Source of the DNA: Wenjunlia vitaminophila DSM 41686
GTDB taxonomy: Bacteria; Actinomycetota; Actinomycetes; Streptomycetales; Streptomycetaceae
Assembly (NCBI RefSeq): GCF_000380165.1
Contig: NZ_KB904724.1
Coordinates: 257 to 64,256, forward strand
Direction: 5' to 3'
Length of the DNA stretch: 64,000 bases
In this document: positions 27,422 to 36,159 of the stretch, one piece after another
Layout: the number at the start of each line of letters is the position of its first letter
How positions within the stretch are numbered: position 1 is the first letter of the stretch
Notes under the pieces: model-generated
What the model was told of the DNA's origin: nothing
Seen by the model: the letters and a program-made list of their open reading frames with translations, nothing else
Database searches by the model: none
Translations under genes and position numbers: made by a program

Positions 27422-28069
27422 GTGGATATCGTTCTCGCCGTCGTCGCGCTGTTCTTCGTGATGACGACCGCGCTGGCCGCGGTGGCCGTCGTCAAGACCA
27501 AGCGCGCCGTGCAGCGCGGTCTGGAGCGCCACGTTCCGCAGGCCCGCCGGATGATCGAGGACACCACGCTCAAGGCCCGCAGGGTCGCCCAGCCGGGCGT
27601 ATCGGGGCAGATCGCCGACGTCAGACTGGCGATGCGGGCCTCGCTTGACTCCACCCGGCGCACGCTCCGCGCCGCCTGCGCCGAGGACGTCTCGCTGGGG
27701 GAGTCGCTGGCGCTGTGTGACCGGCTCGACGCCCACGCCCGTGCCCTCGAGGAGGAGCTGAAGGTGCTGGAGCGGGAGCCGGACAAGGCCAGGGTGTCCG
27801 TCCGACTCCCCGAGCTGAGGGAGCGCGCCGAGCGGATCGCGCACTCCGCGGACACCCTGCGCTGGGCGGCGCAGGACAGGGCCCGACGGTTCGCCGACGA
27901 GGAACTGGTCGAGCTGAGCCGGATCTGTGAGGGCGAGGCGGCGGCACTGCGGCACTGGACCGGCCCGGAGCCGGCGGTGGACGAGCCGCAGGAGAGCGCC
28001 CCGGGCTCGCTCGGCGCGGGCGACCCGCCGAAGGCGTTCCCCGGCAGCCCGAGCCCGGCCGAGTCCTGA
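27422..28069 (+). CDS. membrane-anchored coiled-coil protein
   Basis: A 215-residue protein: an N-terminal membrane helix (VDIVLAVVALFFVMTTALAAVAVV), then long charged helices with heptad-like spacing (residues about 30-180), then a Pro/Gly-rich tail. GTG 27422 is placed by GGGAGG seven bases upstream; the longer frame from 27242 lacks this and would bury the membrane helix. I do not recognise a named family. Possibly a cell-envelope scaffold, but this is only inferred from shape. Confidence 0.65.
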   Translation: MDIVLAVVALFFVMTTALAAVAVVKTKRAVQRGLERHVPQARRMIEDTTLKARRVAQPGVSGQIADVRLAMRASLDSTRRTLRAACAEDVSLGESLALCDRLDAHARALEEELKVLEREPDKARVSVRLPELRERAERIAHSADTLRWAAQDRARRFADEELVELSRICEGEAAALRHWTGPEPAVDEPQESAPGSLGAGDPPKAFPGSPSPAES

Positions 28070-28070
28070 A

Positions 28071-28109
28071 GGGTGGTGCAGGACCGGGCCTTCAGGTCCT
28101 GCACCACCC
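28071..28109 (+). terminator. terminator after the coiled-coil gene
   Basis: A perfect 14-bp stem (28071-28084 with 28096-28109) with an 11-base loop, beginning two bases after the stop codon. Confidence 0.75.
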
Positions 28110-28376
28110 CACTCCCTGGGGTGCGGAGTGGGGCGACACAGAGAGCCGGCGGGGCGGGTCGCAGTTGTCGTGTCTCACCGGCCGGCTCGACGACGAACAG
28201 CCGGACCGGCCACGGAGCGTCCCGGAGAACCTCGCCGACACGGGTGTGGGTGCGGAGGCGACGAGAACGGCGTCTCGTCCTGCCACGTGTTCTGACACGG
28301 CCGATGTGGTCGGCGAGGTTGTCGGCGCACCGTCCCCAGCGCTGCGCCAGGCCATGGCGGAAGTCGCTTCGACCGG
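28110..28376. other. intergenic region without a recognisable gene
   Basis: Frames are open on both strands, but none has a binding site or a family signature. It may contain decayed coding sequence. Nothing firm can be said. Confidence 0.25.
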
Positions 28377-28697
28377 TCACAGACCGGTGACGACGTCGGT
28401 CCTCTTGAGCACGGAGTCGAGCGCGTCCACGGCGGCGTCGTGCCGCCTCGTGCGCGCCGCCCGGTCCGCCGGCACCAGCCGAGCGGCGGCCTGTACGGCG
28501 TACGCGTCCGGGTCGCCGAAGGCAGTCCGCGGTTGCTCTGCCGTAGCCGCGCAGTGCGCCGTGACATCCTTGACCGCCTGGAGCACGACTGCCCGGTCCA
28601 CGCCCGGCTGCATGGCCAGCCGTACCTGGAAACGCGCCATCCACTTCTCGCGGTCCTTCTCCCTCGCCGAGGCCGTCGTCTGGTCCTTCTTCGCCAC
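28377..28697 (-). CDS. small helical protein, possibly HAAS-like
   Basis: A 106-residue, largely helical protein. The segment GVDRAVVLQAVKDVTAHCA followed by FGDPDAYAVQAAARLV resembles the helical HAAS domains that end in a (G/S)(D/S)PxxYA motif, but the match is weak. GTG 28697 follows GGGGGAG; a longer frame to 28793 lacks a binding site. It is an isolated minus-strand gene between two plus-strand genes. Function unknown. Confidence 0.5.
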   Translation of the reverse strand: MAKKDQTTASAREKDREKWMARFQVRLAMQPGVDRAVVLQAVKDVTAHCAATAEQPRTAFGDPDAYAVQAAARLVPADRAARTRRHDAAVDALDSVLKRTDVVTGL

Positions 28698-28990
28698 GTG
28701 CTCCCCCGGGTGATCGGCAGCAGTCCCGTCGTGGAGTTGGACGCTGGGCCATCGAAGTGGGTTGCGTGAACAAGATCCCGATGTGTTTCCCACGTGACTG
28801 CCCGGGGAGCCGTGGCAGTACCCACCGGCCCACGGTTACCGAACGTCACAATCAGGTGTTCTGGGGACTGCCCGCCCCACCCCGCCCGGGGCGCGCCCCT
28901 GGTTTCGGGCGGGACCCACCGAGGCCCCCGGACCCGCGCGGTGTCAGGAACGGCACGCCCGGGCGGGTGCCCCATCCACGTGGCTGAGGG

Positions 28991-28996
28991 TAACCT
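28991..28996 (+). promoter_or_regulatory. -10 box for leaderless degV transcript
   Basis: TAACCT, seven bases, then ATG 29004. Confidence 0.55.
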
Positions 28997-29003
28997 CGCG
29001 GGC

Positions 29004-29849
29004 ATGTCCAGCCATGTCGCCATCGTCACGGACTCCACGGCCTACCTCCCCCGGGGGATATTGGACCGCCATCGCATCACGGTCGTCCCGCTGACCGTGG
29101 TGGTCGGCGACGAGGCCATGGAGGAGGGCACCGAGGCGTCGGCCCCCGCGGTGGCCCGTGCGCTCCAGCACAAGGACCGGGTGACCACCTCGCGTCCCAA
29201 CCTCGAGGACTTCGCCGCGGCGTACCGTGCGGCCGCTGGGGCCGGCGCCACCGAGGTGGTGTCGCTGCACCTGTCCGCCGAACTGTCCGGCACCTACGAG
29301 TCGGCCGTCAGCGCCGCCGAGGGGGCGCCCCTGCCGGTGCAGGTGGTGGACACCCGGATGGTGGCGATGGCCCTGGGGTACTCGGTGATCGCCGCGGCCG
29401 AGGTCGCGGAGGCAGGGGGTGCCGCGCGGGAGGTGGTGGCGGCGGCCGAGAAGCGGGCCGGTGACGCGTCGGCGTTCTTCTACGTGGACACGCTGGACCA
29501 CCTGCAGTCGGGCGGAAGGATCGGCGCCGCCCAGGCCATGCTGGGCTCCGCGCTCGCGGTCAAGCCCCTGCTGCACCTGGCGGACGGGCGGATCCAGCCG
29601 CTGGAGAAGGTGCGCACGGCGGCCAGGGCCATTGCCAGGCTCGAGGAGATCTCGGTGGAGAGGGCCGGGGCCGGGGCAGTGGACGTAGCCGTCCACCACC
29701 TGGGGGCGGCCGACCGGGCAGGGGCACTCGCGGAGCGGCTGCGGGGCCGGGTGCCCGGGATCAAGGACATCCAGGTCAGTGAGGTCGGAGCAGTGATCGG
29801 TGCCCATGTGGGCCCGGGACTGCTCGGCGTGGTGCTGGCCCCGCGCTGA
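29004..29849 (+). CDS. DegV family fatty-acid-binding protein
   Basis: A 281-residue DegV protein. VAIVTDSTAYLPRG at the start, TTSRPNLEDF, HLSAELSGTYESA, VVDTRMVAMALGY and LDHLQSGGRIGAAQAMLGSALAVKPLL are typical. DegV/FakB proteins bind single fatty acids, and in Firmicutes present them to the kinase FakA for phosphorylation; no FakA partner is visible here. ATG 29004 lacks a Shine-Dalgarno but has a TAACCT box at leaderless spacing. The next gene is comEA, the same order as in Streptomyces. Confidence 0.93.
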   Translation: MSSHVAIVTDSTAYLPRGILDRHRITVVPLTVVVGDEAMEEGTEASAPAVARALQHKDRVTTSRPNLEDFAAAYRAAAGAGATEVVSLHLSAELSGTYESAVSAAEGAPLPVQVVDTRMVAMALGYSVIAAAEVAEAGGAAREVVAAAEKRAGDASAFFYVDTLDHLQSGGRIGAAQAMLGSALAVKPLLHLADGRIQPLEKVRTAARAIARLEEISVERAGAGAVDVAVHHLGAADRAGALAERLRGRVPGIKDIQVSEVGAVIGAHVGPGLLGVVLAPR

Positions 29850-29947
29850 CCAGGGGAAACTCACTCCTCCGGGTGACGGGGATATCCACAACCACCGAGT
29901 GCTCCACAGAAGGGCGAGCAGCCCGGCGGGGTCGTCGGAGAACGACT

Positions 29948-29953
29948 TATGGT
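29948..29953 (+). promoter_or_regulatory. -10 box for leaderless comEA transcript
   Basis: TATGGT, seven bases, then ATG 29961. If used, the in-frame ATG at 29949 cannot be the start because it lies inside the box. Confidence 0.5.
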
Positions 29954-29960
29954 CCGTGCC

Positions 29961-31115
29961 ATGAGTGCTCCAGCCACCGCCCGAGGCAGGCGGTCCAGTG
30001 ATGTCGTCCCCGACACCGGAGGGGCTGGCTCCGCCGTTGACGAGTCCGGCGCAGCCCCCCGAGTCCCGCGCGGTGCCCGCGCGCGCGGTGCGCCCGCTCG
30101 CGGCGCTCCGCCCAGCGGGGTTCGCCACAGCGGGGTTCGCCACAGCGATGTTCCCACGGACGGTGTCGGCGGCCCGGGCGTCCGCGCCCCCAGGGCTCCT
30201 TCCGAGGCCGCGTCCGCTCGTGACGCCCCCACCCGCGCCGCAGCTCCACGGCGCGCCCCCACGCGGGCCGCGGGCCGGGGCGGTGGGGGCGGGGCCGAGG
30301 CCCTGAGGCAGCGTGCCGCCGCGCTCTTCCCCGGGGGAGCACGTCAGGGCGAGCTGCCGCCCGACACCCCCGCGGCGGGCCCTGACGCCGCGTTACGCCG
30401 GCCGCTGCGGCGCCGGGTCCGGTTACGCCTGGCGCTGCTGGAGCGGCTGCCCACGGCGGTGCGGGTCCGCTGTGGGCTGGAGGTCAGGGCCGTGGTGGGC
30501 CTGGCCCTGGTGCTGCTCGTGGCGGTGGCCCTCGCCGCGCACCACTTCCTCGCCGGGCGCCCGCAGGAAGTCGGGGTACCGCCGTTGTCCGAGCCCGGGC
30601 CCACGGCTCCGCGCGCGTCGGCGGCGCCCGGTGCCCCCCGGCCCTCCGTCCCCACGCTCCCGCCGTCCCCCGCGGCCAGCGGCGCCGAGTCCGGGGTGGT
30701 GGTGCACGTCGCGGGGGAGGTGCGCAGGCCGGGCCTGCGCACCCTGCCCCCCGGCAGCAGGGTGGGTGACGCGCTGGGAGCCGCCGGAGGAGCGCTCCCG
30801 GGGTCGGACACCGACGGGCTCAACCTGGCCCGGGTGCTCGGGGACGGCGAGCAGGTCGTGGTCGGCGCGCCGGCGCCGGCTGGTTCCCCGGTCACCACAC
30901 CCGCCGCGTCGGGCCCCGGCCCCGGCCCGATCAGCCTGAGCACCGCCACCGCGGAGCAACTCGACTCCCTGCCGGGCGTGGGCCCGGTCCTCGCCCAGCA
31001 CATCATCGACTACCGCACCCAGCACGGTGGCTTCACCACCGTGGACCAGCTCCGCGAGGTCACCGGGATCGGCGAGCGGCGCTTCACCGACCTGCGACCA
31101 CTGGTCCGGGCGTGA
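29961..31115 (+). CDS. comEA: ComEA family DNA-binding protein
   Basis: A 384-residue protein. The N-terminal 160 residues are Ala/Arg/Gly-rich and disordered. A membrane helix follows at about 175-195 (VVGLALVLLVAVALAAHHF), then a Pro-rich linker, an SLBB domain (VVVHVAGEVRRPGLRTLPPGS) and a C-terminal double helix-hairpin-helix (ATAEQLDSLPGVGPVLAQ... TVDQLREVTGIGERRF) that binds DNA. ComEA delivers DNA to the ComEC channel in transformable bacteria. Natural competence is not generally known in these organisms, so the role may differ. It overlaps comEC by GTGA. Confidence 0.9.
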   Translation: MSAPATARGRRSSDVVPDTGGAGSAVDESGAAPRVPRGARARGAPARGAPPSGVRHSGVRHSDVPTDGVGGPGVRAPRAPSEAASARDAPTRAAAPRRAPTRAAGRGGGGGAEALRQRAAALFPGGARQGELPPDTPAAGPDAALRRPLRRRVRLRLALLERLPTAVRVRCGLEVRAVVGLALVLLVAVALAAHHFLAGRPQEVGVPPLSEPGPTAPRASAAPGAPRPSVPTLPPSPAASGAESGVVVHVAGEVRRPGLRTLPPGSRVGDALGAAGGALPGSDTDGLNLARVLGDGEQVVVGAPAPAGSPVTTPAASGPGPGPISLSTATAEQLDSLPGVGPVLAQHIIDYRTQHGGFTTVDQLREVTGIGERRFTDLRPLVRA

Positions 31116-33565
31116 CCACCGCCCCGCGGGCTCCGGCGAGTCACCCTCCCGGAGGTCAGCGCGCCGAGAACGCCCAGGGCCCCAGGACACTGGCCACCGA
31201 GAGCCGTCCCATCGACCTGCGTCTGCTCCCGCCCGCCGCCGCGGCCTGGGGCGCCGCGGCGTGGGCGCCGTCGGCCCCGAGGGCTGGTGTCCTGCTTCTG
31301 GCCGGGCTGGCGCTGACCACGGCCGTGCTCCTGGTCGTGGTGCGCCGGCACGGGGCGCTGTCCCGGATCTGTGCCGTGGCGCTGCTGTGCGGCGCGGCGT
31401 CCGCCGTCGTCGCCGCGGGGCACGCCGCAGACCTCCACCGCGGACCACTGCCCAGGCTCGCCGCCCAGCATGCCCGGGTCGGTGTCGAGTTCACCGTCAC
31501 CACGGACCCGCGCGGCCCGCGCCCGTCGGCCGAGGGAGCGGCCGGGCGCGGGCAGGCGGTCGTGGAGGCCACTGCCCGCCGGGTGGACGGCCCCGACGGT
31601 GTCACCCGGGTCCGCACCCCCGTGCTGGTCGTCGCCCGCGGACCGGGCGCGGAGGGCTGGCTCTCCCTGTTGCCCTCGGCCCGGGTGGTCGCCGAGGGCA
31701 GGTTGGGGGAGGGGGACGGCCGGGTCGCCGCCGTCCTGCACGTCTCCGGCGCGCCCCGGATCTGCGCGCCGCCCAACCGCATCCAGCGGATCGCGGGTGA
31801 GTTGCGCTCCGGCCTGCGCGAGGCCACCGACGGCCTGTCACCCGACGCCCGCGCCCTGGTGCCGGGGCTCGCCGTCGGCGACACCTCCCGGATGCCCCCC
31901 GAGCTCGTCGAGGACTTCCGGGCCACTGACCTGAGCCACCTGCTCGCGGTGTCGGGCGCCAACCTGTCGATCCTGCTGTTCGTGCTGGTCGGCCCGCCCG
32001 GGCGGGCGGCCAGAGCCGAACGCGGCGGGCTCGCGCCCCGCCTGGGCGTCCCGTTGCGGGTCACCGCTGTGCTGGGAGGGCTCCTCACCCTCGGCTTCGT
32101 CGTCCTGTGCCGGCCCGATCCCAGCGTGCTGCGGGCGGCGGCCTGCGGCCTGATCACGCTGGTCGCCATCGGGACCGGCCGTCGCCGAAGCCTGGTCCCC
32201 GCGCTGGCCGCCGCGGTTCTGCTGCTGGTGCTGTTCCTCCCCCGGCTGGCTCGCTCCTACGGGTTCCTGTTGTCCGTGTTGGCGACCGCGGCCCTGCTGG
32301 TGCTGGCTCCGCGCTGGAGCAGGGTGCTGCGGGACCGCGGGGTGCCGGGTCGGCTGGCCGAGGTGGTGGCCGCCGCTGCCGCGGCGCAGGTGGTGTGTGC
32401 CCCGGTCGTCGCGGTGATGGCGGCCCGGGTCAGCCTGGTCGCGATCCCCTGCAACCTGCTGGCCGAGCTCGCGGTCGCCCCGGCGACGGTGCTGGCGTTC
32501 GCGGCGCTCGCGGCGGCGCCGGTGGCGATGCCGCTGGCCAGGTGGCTCGCCTGGCTGGCGGGATGGCCGGCGGAGTGGATCGCCGCCGTCGCCCGCACCG
32601 GCGCCGGGCTGCCCGGCGCCCAGGTGGACTGGCCCGGTGGCTGGGCCGGTGGGCTGGCGTTGGCCGTGGTCACGGTGGCCGGCGTGCTGACTGCCCGTCG
32701 GTTGCTCCACAGCGCGGTGCTGAGCGCGGTGGTGGTCCTGGTGCTCGTGGCCGCCGTGCTCAGGCCCGTCCCGTTGCCCCGTGTCCTGTCCGGTTGGCCG
32801 CCAGGGGAGTGGCGGATCGCGGCCTGCGACGTCGGCCAGGGCGACGCCATCGTGCTGTCCGCCGGTCGGGGCTCCGCGGTCGTCGTGGACACGGGGCCCG
32901 ACCCCCGGGCCGTGGACGCCTGCCTGCGCGACCTGTCGGTGACCCGGGTGCCCCTCGTGGTCCTGTCGCACTTCCACGCGGACCACGTCGCCGGGCTGCC
33001 CGGGGTGCTGCGCGGCAGGGCGGTGGGGGCCGTGCAGACCACCGGCTGGGAGGTGGGCCCGCCCGAGCGGCGCGCCCCGGTGGAGCGTCAGGCCGCCACG
33101 GCTGACCTCACGGTGCTGCGGGCCACGGCCGGGGAGGCCCGCAGCGTGGGGCCGCTGTCCTGGCGGGTCCTGTGGCCGCCCCCGTCCGTGCCGCTGGACC
33201 AGGAGCCGAACAACACCAGCGTGGTGATGCTGGTCCGGGTCGCGGGTCTGACCGCGCTGCTCCTCGGGGACCTCGAGCCCTGGGCCCAGAGGCGCCTGTT
33301 GGCCGCCCTCCCGGACCTGCCCAGGGTCGATGTGCTCAAGGTGGCCCACCATGGTTCCGCCCACCAGGACCCGGATCTGCTGCGCCGCCTCCGCCCCCGG
33401 ATCGCTCTGGTGTCCGCAGGCAGGGAGAACCCCTACGGTCACCCCTCACCCCGTACCGTGGCGGCGCTGCGCGCCTTGGGGTCCACGGTGCTGCGCACCG
33501 ACACCGACGGCTCCGTGGCCGTCCTGGGCAGCGGCGGGTCACTCCGCGCGGTGACCAGGAGGTGA
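31112..33565 (+). CDS. comEC: ComEC/Rec2 family DNA-import channel protein
   Basis: An 817-residue polytopic membrane protein. An N-terminal DUF4131-like region is followed by the Competence domain (LAVGDTSRMPPELVEDFRAT and LSHLLAVSGANLSIL), many hydrophobic helices from residue 270 to 550, and a C-terminal metallo-beta-lactamase domain (CDVGQGDAIVL, LSHFHADHVAGLPG, LKVAHHGSAHQ). It starts at GTG inside the comEA stop (GTGA), so translation is coupled. ComEC moves single-stranded DNA across the membrane in competent bacteria, and the C-terminal domain is thought to be a nuclease. Confidence 0.93.
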   Translation: MTTAPRAPASHPPGGQRAENAQGPRTLATESRPIDLRLLPPAAAAWGAAAWAPSAPRAGVLLLAGLALTTAVLLVVVRRHGALSRICAVALLCGAASAVVAAGHAADLHRGPLPRLAAQHARVGVEFTVTTDPRGPRPSAEGAAGRGQAVVEATARRVDGPDGVTRVRTPVLVVARGPGAEGWLSLLPSARVVAEGRLGEGDGRVAAVLHVSGAPRICAPPNRIQRIAGELRSGLREATDGLSPDARALVPGLAVGDTSRMPPELVEDFRATDLSHLLAVSGANLSILLFVLVGPPGRAARAERGGLAPRLGVPLRVTAVLGGLLTLGFVVLCRPDPSVLRAAACGLITLVAIGTGRRRSLVPALAAAVLLLVLFLPRLARSYGFLLSVLATAALLVLAPRWSRVLRDRGVPGRLAEVVAAAAAAQVVCAPVVAVMAARVSLVAIPCNLLAELAVAPATVLAFAALAAAPVAMPLARWLAWLAGWPAEWIAAVARTGAGLPGAQVDWPGGWAGGLALAVVTVAGVLTARRLLHSAVLSAVVVLVLVAAVLRPVPLPRVLSGWPPGEWRIAACDVGQGDAIVLSAGRGSAVVVDTGPDPRAVDACLRDLSVTRVPLVVLSHFHADHVAGLPGVLRGRAVGAVQTTGWEVGPPERRAPVERQAATADLTVLRATAGEARSVGPLSWRVLWPPPSVPLDQEPNNTSVVMLVRVAGLTALLLGDLEPWAQRRLLAALPDLPRVDVLKVAHHGSAHQDPDLLRRLRPRIALVSAGRENPYGHPSPRTVAALRALGSTVLRTDTDGSVAVLGSGGSLRAVTRR

Positions 33566-33638
33566 CCGGTGATCTGGCGGTGAGCTCGCTGGTTCGGGGG
33601 CGCGGACCGCCGTGGGCGGCGTCCTGGGGCGTCAGGGG

Positions 33639-34235
33639 TCAGCGCTGCCGTTGCACGCCGGCGAGCACCGTGGTCACGAGCCTGTTGACGGCCGCGGTGG
33701 TCGGCGGGCCCGGGTCGCGGTCCACGAACAGGAGGTGCCCGCCTCCGACCAGGGAGAGGGCGAGTGAGTCGATGTCGGCGTCGGCCGCGATGCGGCCCAT
33801 GTCGCGCTCATCCGTCAGGTACGCGGTGATCGCGGTCGTGACGTCGGCGAGGATCGCGACGCCACCCCCGGGCCTGGCCTGCCGCAGCCGCGTGCGCAGC
33901 TCGTCCCGGAAGGTGACGAGCGGGATGATCGCCATCGGCACCGGTCCGAACAGGGCGGTCAGCGCACCAGTGAGGTTGTCGGTCACGGTGCCGGTGCCAG
34001 CGGCCTCGCGCAGCGTGCGCGCCTGCGTCTCGAGCCGTGCGGCCCGGTCGAGCACGAGCTCGGTGAGGAAGGCGTCGAAGTCGGTGAAGTGCCGGTGTAG
34101 GACGCCTTTGGCGCATCCCGCCTCGTCGGTGACGGCCCGACTGGTCAGCCCGTTCGGGCCGTCGCGCAGCAGCACGCGTTCGGCGGCGTCGAACAGTTGC
34201 TGTCGCGCGTCGCGTAGGTGCACCCCGGTCGGCAC
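33639..34235 (-). CDS. TetR family transcriptional regulator
   Basis: A 198-residue repressor-type protein. The N-terminal helix-turn-helix is clear (LFDAAERVLLRDGPNGLTSRAVTDEAGCAKGVLHRHFTDFDAFL), and the C-terminal ligand domain is helical. GTG start with GAGAGGA upstream. It diverges from a methyltransferase gene, and a perfect palindrome lies in the 70-base gap, so it very likely represses that gene. The ligand is unknown. Confidence 0.88.
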   Translation of the reverse strand: MPTGVHLRDARQQLFDAAERVLLRDGPNGLTSRAVTDEAGCAKGVLHRHFTDFDAFLTELVLDRAARLETQARTLREAAGTGTVTDNLTGALTALFGPVPMAIIPLVTFRDELRTRLRQARPGGGVAILADVTTAITAYLTDERDMGRIAADADIDSLALSLVGGGHLLFVDRDPGPPTTAAVNRLVTTVLAGVQRQR

Positions 34236-34276
34236 TCACGGATCCTCTCGTACGCCCGTCCTGGCATCCGTTGTCC

Positions 34277-34299
34277 AGTGGGCGTCTGCCCACTAAAGT
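34277..34299. promoter_or_regulatory. TetR-type operator over the methyltransferase promoter
   Basis: The palindrome AGTGGGC-gtct-GCCCACT (34277-34294) ends on the first base of TAAAGT (34294-34299), the -10 box six bases before the methyltransferase ATG. A further half-site GCCCACT at 34308-34314 lies exactly 20 bases (two helical turns) after the second half-site, inside the first codons. Confidence 0.7.
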
Positions 34300-34305
34300 G
34301 AACGC

Positions 34306-35127
34306 ATGCCCACTCTATCGCGGGAGCAGCCAGAACCGGCGCCGCCGCACCGGGCTCGGCGGGTGGCCGAGTCGTTCGGCGTGGCCGCTGAACGCTACGA
34401 CCTGGCCCGGCCCGGCTACCCCGACGGCCTGGTGGCGCGGATCGTGGCCGGGAGCCCGGGCCCCGACGTGCTCGACGTCGGGTGCGGGACCGGCATCGCG
34501 GCGCGCCAGTTCCAGGCCGCCGGCTGTGCCGTGCTCGGTGTCGAGCCGGACGTGCGGATGGCCAACCTCGCCCGGGCCCGCGGCCTGCGTGTCGAGGTGG
34601 CCACCTTCGAGGCGTGGGAGCCGACCGGCCGGGTGTTCGACGCACTGGTCGCCGCCCAGTCCTGGCACTGGGTGGACCCCGCCGTCGGCGCCGTGAAGGC
34701 GGCCCGGGTGCTGCGTCCGAACGGGCGCCTGGCGATCTTCGGGCATGTGCTCGAGCCGCCTGTCGAGGTGGCGGAGCCCTTCGCCGTCGCCTACCGTCGG
34801 GTGGCGCCCGACTCCCCGTTCGGCAACCAGCCGGCGCGACGCCCACTGGACGCCTACCAGGCGGGGTACGCGCGGATCGCGGACAACATCCGCGAGACGG
34901 AGCAGTTCGACGCCCCCGAGCAGTGGCGGTTCGACTGGGAGCGGTCCTACACCCGGGACCAGTGGCTGGACCTGCTCCCCACCACCGGCGGCCTCACCCG
35001 TCTTCGTTCCGACCAACTGGCCGAGGTGCTGGGCGCGGTGGGAGACGCCATCGACGCACTGGGTGGCCGCTTCACGATGCGGTACACCACTCTGGCAACC
35101 ACCGCCGTCCGCGCCGGCACCCCGTGA
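34306..35127 (+). CDS. class I SAM-dependent methyltransferase
   Basis: A 273-residue Methyltransf_11-type enzyme. SAM motif I is VLDVGCGTGIAARQF, an acidic residue follows in VLGVEPD, and AAQSWHWVDP is the post-motif region typical of the family near residue 110. The C-terminal half is specific to this group and gives no substrate. The ATG sits six bases after a TAAAGT box, so the mRNA is probably leaderless. It is divergent from, and presumably controlled by, the TetR protein. Confidence 0.85.
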   Translation: MPTLSREQPEPAPPHRARRVAESFGVAAERYDLARPGYPDGLVARIVAGSPGPDVLDVGCGTGIAARQFQAAGCAVLGVEPDVRMANLARARGLRVEVATFEAWEPTGRVFDALVAAQSWHWVDPAVGAVKAARVLRPNGRLAIFGHVLEPPVEVAEPFAVAYRRVAPDSPFGNQPARRPLDAYQAGYARIADNIRETEQFDAPEQWRFDWERSYTRDQWLDLLPTTGGLTRLRSDQLAEVLGAVGDAIDALGGRFTMRYTTLATTAVRAGTP

Positions 35128-35454
35128 CGCTGCCTCACCGACGCGGCGGGCCCGCAGCAGAGCATGGGGGAAAGACCCACCCCTCCCGCGCCATCCGTGA
35201 GCGCCCCGGCAGACGCATCCGGCGGTCATCCGCGTCCCCGCTGATCACCGGGGACGCTGGCCGCGTCGAGGCGGCCCACCGGCCTTCGGTCGTCAGGGCG
35301 CCACACGCGACACCGTCGAGCGGCGCGCCGACCGGAACAGGTGACCAGGCGGCGCGGGCCGCCCCGCGGACTCACCTTTTGTGACGGGGGTCACACAGTT
35401 GTGCGGTAACGCCGTCCGGTCGTCCGCCCAAGTACGGGTGAAGGGCTCGACGAC
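35128..35454. other. control region of the sigma-factor operon
   Basis: About 330 bases with no convincing gene. The only clear element is the Crp-like site at 35380-35395. A GGTAAC sequence near 35405 resembles ECF-type -35 boxes, but no matching -10 was recognised. Confidence 0.35.
35380..35395. promoter_or_regulatory. Crp/Fnr-type operator
   Basis: TGTGA-N6-TCACA, a full match to the Crp consensus (also used by mycobacterial Crp). It is centred about 67 bases before the sigma-factor ATG. Confidence 0.5.
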
Positions 35455-36159
35455 ATGGGAGAGGCCCAGGTGCAGAAAACCAGCAGAAGTCCTTGTGGGC
35501 CCGCCGAGGCGGCGCGCGACCCCCGGGTGTTCGCCGACTTCTACCGGCGGCACATCGACGCGGTGACCCGGTTCCTGGCGCGTCGCGTGGAAGACCCGCA
35601 CGCCGTCGCGGACCTGACGGCGGAGGTGTTCCTCGCCGCCATCGACTCCGCGCACACCTACCGCCCGGGGCTGGGCAGTGAGATCGCCTGGCTCTACGGC
35701 ATCGCCCGGAACGTGGCGTCGGCGGAGCGCCGCCGGGCCGCCCGCGAGGCGGTGATGAACGAGCGGGTCTGTGGTCGCCGGCTGCTGGACTCCGACGACA
35801 TCGCCCGCCTCGAGGACAAGCTCGACGCCGAGAGCGAGGGGCGGCGGCTGCTCAGGGCCATCAGCGGGCTCCCCGAAGGAGAGCGGGCCGTCCTGGAGCT
35901 GGTCGCGGTGGACCAGCTCACCGTCTCGGAGGCGGCAGCGGCCCTCGGCATCCGGCAGGTCACCGCGAGGGTCCGGCTCCACCGGGCACGTCGGGCGCTG
36001 CGCAACACAACCGAGGCCGAACCGGCCGGGCCCGCCGAGCGACACGGGCCGCCCGGACCGCCCCCCACGGCGTCCCGCGGCTGCGTGCCCGGGGCCGCGG
36101 TCTCCGAGGCGCCCACCCGGCTCGCGTTCACAGCAAGGCTCGCAGGGAGAGAGGCATGA
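35455..36159 (+). CDS. ECF-type RNA polymerase sigma factor
   Basis: A 234-residue sigma-70 family protein of group 4 size. Region 2: FADFYRRHIDAVTRFLARRVEDPHAVADLTAEVFLAAI. Region 4 with helix-turn-helix: LPEGERAVLELVAVDQLTVSEAAAALGIRQVTARVRLHRARRALR. A Pro/Ala tail of about 45 residues follows. ATG 35455 has GAAGGG upstream; GTG 35470 after GGGAGAGG is an equally good start. It overlaps the next gene by ATGA, so the two proteins are made together. The regulon is unknown. Confidence 0.88.
   Translation: MGEAQVQKTSRSPCGPAEAARDPRVFADFYRRHIDAVTRFLARRVEDPHAVADLTAEVFLAAIDSAHTYRPGLGSEIAWLYGIARNVASAERRRAAREAVMNERVCGRRLLDSDDIARLEDKLDAESEGRRLLRAISGLPEGERAVLELVAVDQLTVSEAAAALGIRQVTARVRLHRARRALRNTTEAEPAGPAERHGPPGPPPTASRGCVPGAAVSEAPTRLAFTARLAGREA

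Noticed and set aside
28165-28713. A plus-strand 182-codon frame between the coiled-coil gene and degV
   Set aside because: Ser/Thr/Ala-rich antisense product with no binding site; the minus-strand 106-residue protein is better supported.
29961-33565. Evidence for natural competence
   Set aside because: comEA and comEC homologues alone are widespread in non-transformable actinobacteria; no pilus or other uptake genes are present here.
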